7,944 bases of DNA, taken from assembly GCA_002292405.1 (NCBI GenBank), contig DBBW01000005.1, forward strand, positions 1 through 7,944, in the 5' to 3' direction. The DNA comes from Flavobacteriales bacterium UBA974 (GTDB lineage: Bacteria; Bacteroidota; Bacteroidia; Flavobacteriales_D; Sanyastnellaceae). Within the stretch, counting starts at the first letter, position 1; each line of letters begins with the position of its first letter. The position numbers and the translations under genes were made by a program. The notes beneath the pieces were generated by a model. The model did no database searches, was not told where the DNA came from, and worked only from the letters and a program-made list of their open reading frames with translations. Shown in pieces: positions 5,703 to 7,944 of the stretch.

Positions 5703-7001
5703 TTACAGATGCGGTAGAAGGCGCTCCATCGCCATTCCTCTACTCCCTTTTAGCAATATATTTTTCCCTACAACTTTATTCTCTTCTATTTCTAAGGCCA
5801 AACTCTCCACTTTTTCATAAAATCTTCCATCCCCACTTATAAATTCCTTCACCTTACAAAATTCCATCCCTACAAAAACCCCATCTAATCCGAGTTCAGT
5901 ACAAAGTGTCACCACTCTCTTGTGTGACTCGGAAGAAAAATCTCCAAGCTCCCTCATTTCTCCTAGAATAACAAGTCTATCACCTTTGTTGTTTTTAGCG
6001 AAAGACTCAAGAGCCTTCTTCATACTCGAGGGATTCGCGTTATATGCATCTAGCAAAATTTCATTACTCCTAGTTTTCACCACCTGTGATCTGTTGTTCG
6101 ATGGTACATACTCAGAGACAGCTTCACTCACATCTTCTCTCCCTACTCCGAAATATCTACCAATAGCAATCGCCGCAGCAATGTTATCTAAGTTATAATC
6201 GCCTTCAAGTTGAAAATATCTACCCTCACTTTCATATCCCTGTTCAGCCCAAACAAACTTCCTCCCCCCATCCATCTCAAACCTCACAATAGGTTTCATT
6301 TCCTGCGTTCCAAAAATGCTTCGATCTAAACCTTCACTCACCTCCATTAATTCATCATAGCCCCCATGGACGAATACTCTTGCCCCATCTACTTCGCTGA
6401 GGTAATCAAACAATTCCTTTTTACCTTTCTTTACCCCATCCTTCCCTCCAAAACCTTCGAGATGGGCAAGGCCTATATTCGTTATTATTCCCAAGTTAGG
6501 TTCAGCTATCCTAGCTAAATTTGCGATTTCCCCGATATGATTAGCCCCCATCTCGACGATTAAAAATTGACAATCTCTCGGTGCTGAGAGAATGGTTAGC
6601 GGTACCCCGATATGATTATTAAGATTTCCCTTTGTAGCGTGAACCTTGAATTTCTTCGACAGCACCGCCGCCGTAAGTTCTTTCATTGTTGTCTTGCCGT
6701 TACTTCCTGTTATACCCAGTACCGGAATCTCGAGAAATGTACGTCTATAGTATTTCGCTAGGTTTTGTAATGTTTTAAGAACATCATCAACTAAAATAAT
6801 TTGGTCTGAAACCCCTATGCTAGCATCATCAACTACAGCTGCTATACATCCTAATTTTAAAGCATCATGCGCGTATTTATTGCCATCAAAATTCTCACCA
6901 TGTAGAGCAAAAAACAGCATTCCTTTCCCACAAGATCTAGTGTCGGTAGTGATTCCATTTTCTGCTTTTAAGAAAAGCTCATATAATTCCTCAGTATGCA
7001 T
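5703..7001 (-). CDS. murF: UDP-N-acetylmuramoyl-tripeptide--D-alanyl-D-alanine ligase
   Basis: MurF adds D-Ala-D-Ala to the UDP-MurNAc-tripeptide in the cytoplasm, completing the peptidoglycan pentapeptide precursor. The 432 residues show the three Mur ligase domains: an N-terminal substrate domain with TTDTR (18-22), a central ATPase domain with the P-loop GITGSNGKTT (96-105), KGNLNNHIGVPLT (124-136), VEMGANHIGEI (149-159) and NIGLAHLEGFG (175-185), and a C-terminal domain with DAYNANPSSM (318-327), GEMRELG (347-353) and LLKGSRGMAMERL (416-428). Lys194 in KKGKKELF aligns with the lysine that is carbamylated in Mur ligases. NLNNHIG and YNANPSSM distinguish MurF from MurC, MurD and MurE. Length is slightly short of the usual 430-460. 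ATG at 6999-7001 lies just after the gldJ terminator, and tyrS follows after 15 bases. No other mur genes are in view. Confidence 0.96.
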   Translation of the reverse strand: MHTEELYELFLKAENGITTDTRSCGKGMLFFALHGENFDGNKYAHDALKLGCIAAVVDDASIGVSDQIILVDDVLKTLQNLAKYYRRTFLEIPVLGITGSNGKTTMKELTAAVLSKKFKVHATKGNLNNHIGVPLTILSAPRDCQFLIVEMGANHIGEIANLARIAEPNLGIITNIGLAHLEGFGGKDGVKKGKKELFDYLSEVDGARVFVHGGYDELMEVSEGLDRSIFGTQEMKPIVRFEMDGGRKFVWAEQGYESEGRYFQLEGDYNLDNIAAAIAIGRYFGVGREDVSEAVSEYVPSNNRSQVVKTRSNEILLDAYNANPSSMKKALESFAKNNKGDRLVILGEMRELGDFSSESHKRVVTLCTELGLDGVFVGMEFCKVKEFISGDGRFYEKVESLALEIEENKVVGKNILLKGSRGMAMERLLPHL

Positions 7002-7016
7002 ATATTTGCAGCTATT

Positions 7017-7052
7017 AAAAAAACCCTAACGCACAATGTACGTTAGGGTTTT
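7017..7052 (-). terminator. Rho-independent terminator downstream of gldJ
   Basis: A perfect 12-bp stem (7020-7031 with 7041-7052) holds CCCTAACG paired with CGTTAGGG and closes on a nine-base loop. On the minus strand it ends in seven consecutive T (plus-strand 7017-7023). It starts 31 bases after the gldJ stop and its T-run ends 15 bases before the murF ATG. Confidence 0.88.
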
Positions 7053-7083
7053 AAAAATTTTCAAGTTATTAGTTTATTGACCT

Positions 7084-7944
7084 TTAGTAAGGAACAGGAG
7101 TACCCACTCTTGTCATCGCACAACGGAAGCCAATAGTCGATGATGACTGATTCTCATCCATAAAGCGACGAGTCCCAGGAACGAGCCAGTAAGCCCTATC
7201 ATCCCAACTACCACCTTTATAAACTCTAGATTCATTATTGACAAGACTAGACCCTCCGTAGTCGTACATACGACCGGAGTTTTCAGATGCGTCATCAGGG
7301 TTTCCAAAATCAACAGAACTGTTGATATCACCATCACGATAATCAATGTTGTCAGCTATTCTATAGTTAGTTCTTCCGATGTTTTCTTCGAGAGTAACAT
7401 CTCTATATCTCATATCGCCAGGAACAGCAATAATATTTTTACTAAAACCTTTCCTCATATCAGATGCAATAAGAGCTTCGCTGTCAATAATAAGTTCCAT
7501 CGCTTCAGCCATAATCACCTGACTCTCCTCCTCTTGACGTTTAAAACTTACTTCCTGTGCAGTTTCAATTTTTAAGTCTAGACCATCGAGTAACTCTTCA
7601 TCTTCGGGAGATAAGCCGATACCTCTATTGTCAGCTTTGTATTTCTTGATGAACTCAGCTGTTCTATCTATATCATATACAACGTAGTCGTATTTATCTT
7701 CTGGATTCCCCTCAGCATTCATAACCATAGTTTGGAAATCATTACCTCTAAATGAACGGAAAGCATTGTTATCTAGGTGAGATAATGGACGGTAAACATC
7801 CATAACCCATTCGTTAACGTTTCCAGACATATTGTATAAACCGTAATCATTAGGAGCATAACTACGCACATTTACAGTGATATCCCCTGCATCATCTAAA
7901 GCTCCAGCAACTCCCATATAATCTCCTCGTCCTTTTACAAAGTT
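7084..7944 (-). CDS. gldJ: Gliding motility lipoprotein GldJ (5'-truncated at the window edge)
   Basis: The frame is open to the right edge, giving 286 visible residues; the ATG at 7915-7917 is internal, since the preceding codons encode NFVKGRGDY, conserved in the family. GldJ is an outer-membrane-associated lipoprotein needed for gliding and type IX secretion in Flavobacterium; the known protein is about 560 residues, so roughly half is here and the signal peptide is outside. The fold is the formylglycine-generating-enzyme/sulfatase-modifying type: PNDYGLYNMSGNVNEWVMDVYRP (visible residues 31-53), then about 175 residues rich in charged and helical segments, then SRVYKGGSWDDRAYWLVPGT and IGFRCAMTRVG at the C-terminus. 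The cysteines used by true formylglycine-generating enzymes are absent after GGSW, so a structural role is expected. A terminator follows, separating it from murF. The related GldK has a similar fold, but the sequence around SGNVNEWVMDVYRPLS and the gliding-type insertion fit GldJ best. Confidence 0.88.
   Translation of the reverse strand, partial: NFVKGRGDYMGVAGALDDAGDITVNVRSYAPNDYGLYNMSGNVNEWVMDVYRPLSHLDNNAFRSFRGNDFQTMVMNAEGNPEDKYDYVVYDIDRTAEFIKKYKADNRGIGLSPEDEELLDGLDLKIETAQEVSFKRQEEESQVIMAEAMELIIDSEALIASDMRKGFSKNIIAVPGDMRYRDVTLEENIGRTNYRIADNIDYRDGDINSSVDFGNPDDASENSGRMYDYGGSSLVNNESRVYKGGSWDDRAYWLVPGTRRFMDENQSSSTIGFRCAMTRVGTPVPY

Noticed and set aside
5920..6198. Plus-strand open frame of 92 codons
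   Set aside because: Antisense to murF motifs YNANPSSM and GEMRELG; no independent support.
6817..7029. Plus-strand open frame of 70 codons spanning the murF start
   Set aside because: Covers the murF N-terminus and the gldJ terminator hairpin in antisense; no domain or start signal.
7113..7346. Minus-strand open frame of 77 codons inside gldJ
   Set aside because: Overlaps the C-terminal GGSW/GFRCA part of GldJ in another frame; hydrophobic look comes from frame shift of that sequence.

Overview
The window looks like chromosome from a marine member of the Flavobacteriales (Bacteroidota). Four things point there: a gliding-motility lipoprotein of the GldJ type, a Bacteroidota-style lipoprotein carrying a DGDGNIG motif, a large exported protein built from lamin-tail domains and Cys-flanked NY/DDGSC repeats, and start codons without clear Shine-Dalgarno sequences. 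Placement below order level is inference.

Layout, left to right. (1) Positions 2-2716, +: the 3' part of a very large secreted or surface modular protein, cut by the left edge. It shows an OB-like/lamin-tail unit present twice, seven short Cys-flanked repeats between the domains, and a single calcium-loop (half-dockerin-like) segment at the extreme C-terminus. (2) A strong hairpin at 2764-2792 separates it from a convergent gene for a small lipoprotein (2827-3324, -). (3) Only 33 bp away, divergently, starts a LuxE-type acyl-protein synthetase/acyl-activating enzyme (3358-4404, +). It ends 11 bp from the convergent tyrS. (4) On the minus strand come gldJ (7084 to the right edge, partial), murF (5703-7001) and tyrS (4416-5687), in that transcription order. 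A rho-independent terminator lies between gldJ and murF, while murF and tyrS are only 15 bp apart and are probably co-transcribed.

The housekeeping part (MurF, the last cytoplasmic step of UDP-MurNAc-pentapeptide synthesis, and tyrosyl-tRNA synthetase) is ordinary. GldJ belongs to the gliding/type IX secretion apparatus, and the left-hand protein is the sort of cargo such an apparatus exports, but no canonical type IX sorting domain is visible at its C-terminus. That C-terminus, the domain-level duplication and the orphan LuxE-like enzyme are the most interesting items. I saw no tRNA, rRNA, CRISPR array, insertion sequence or phage gene, and no stretch over 300 bases without a gene. I do not see convincing evidence for a wholly new multi-gene system here.
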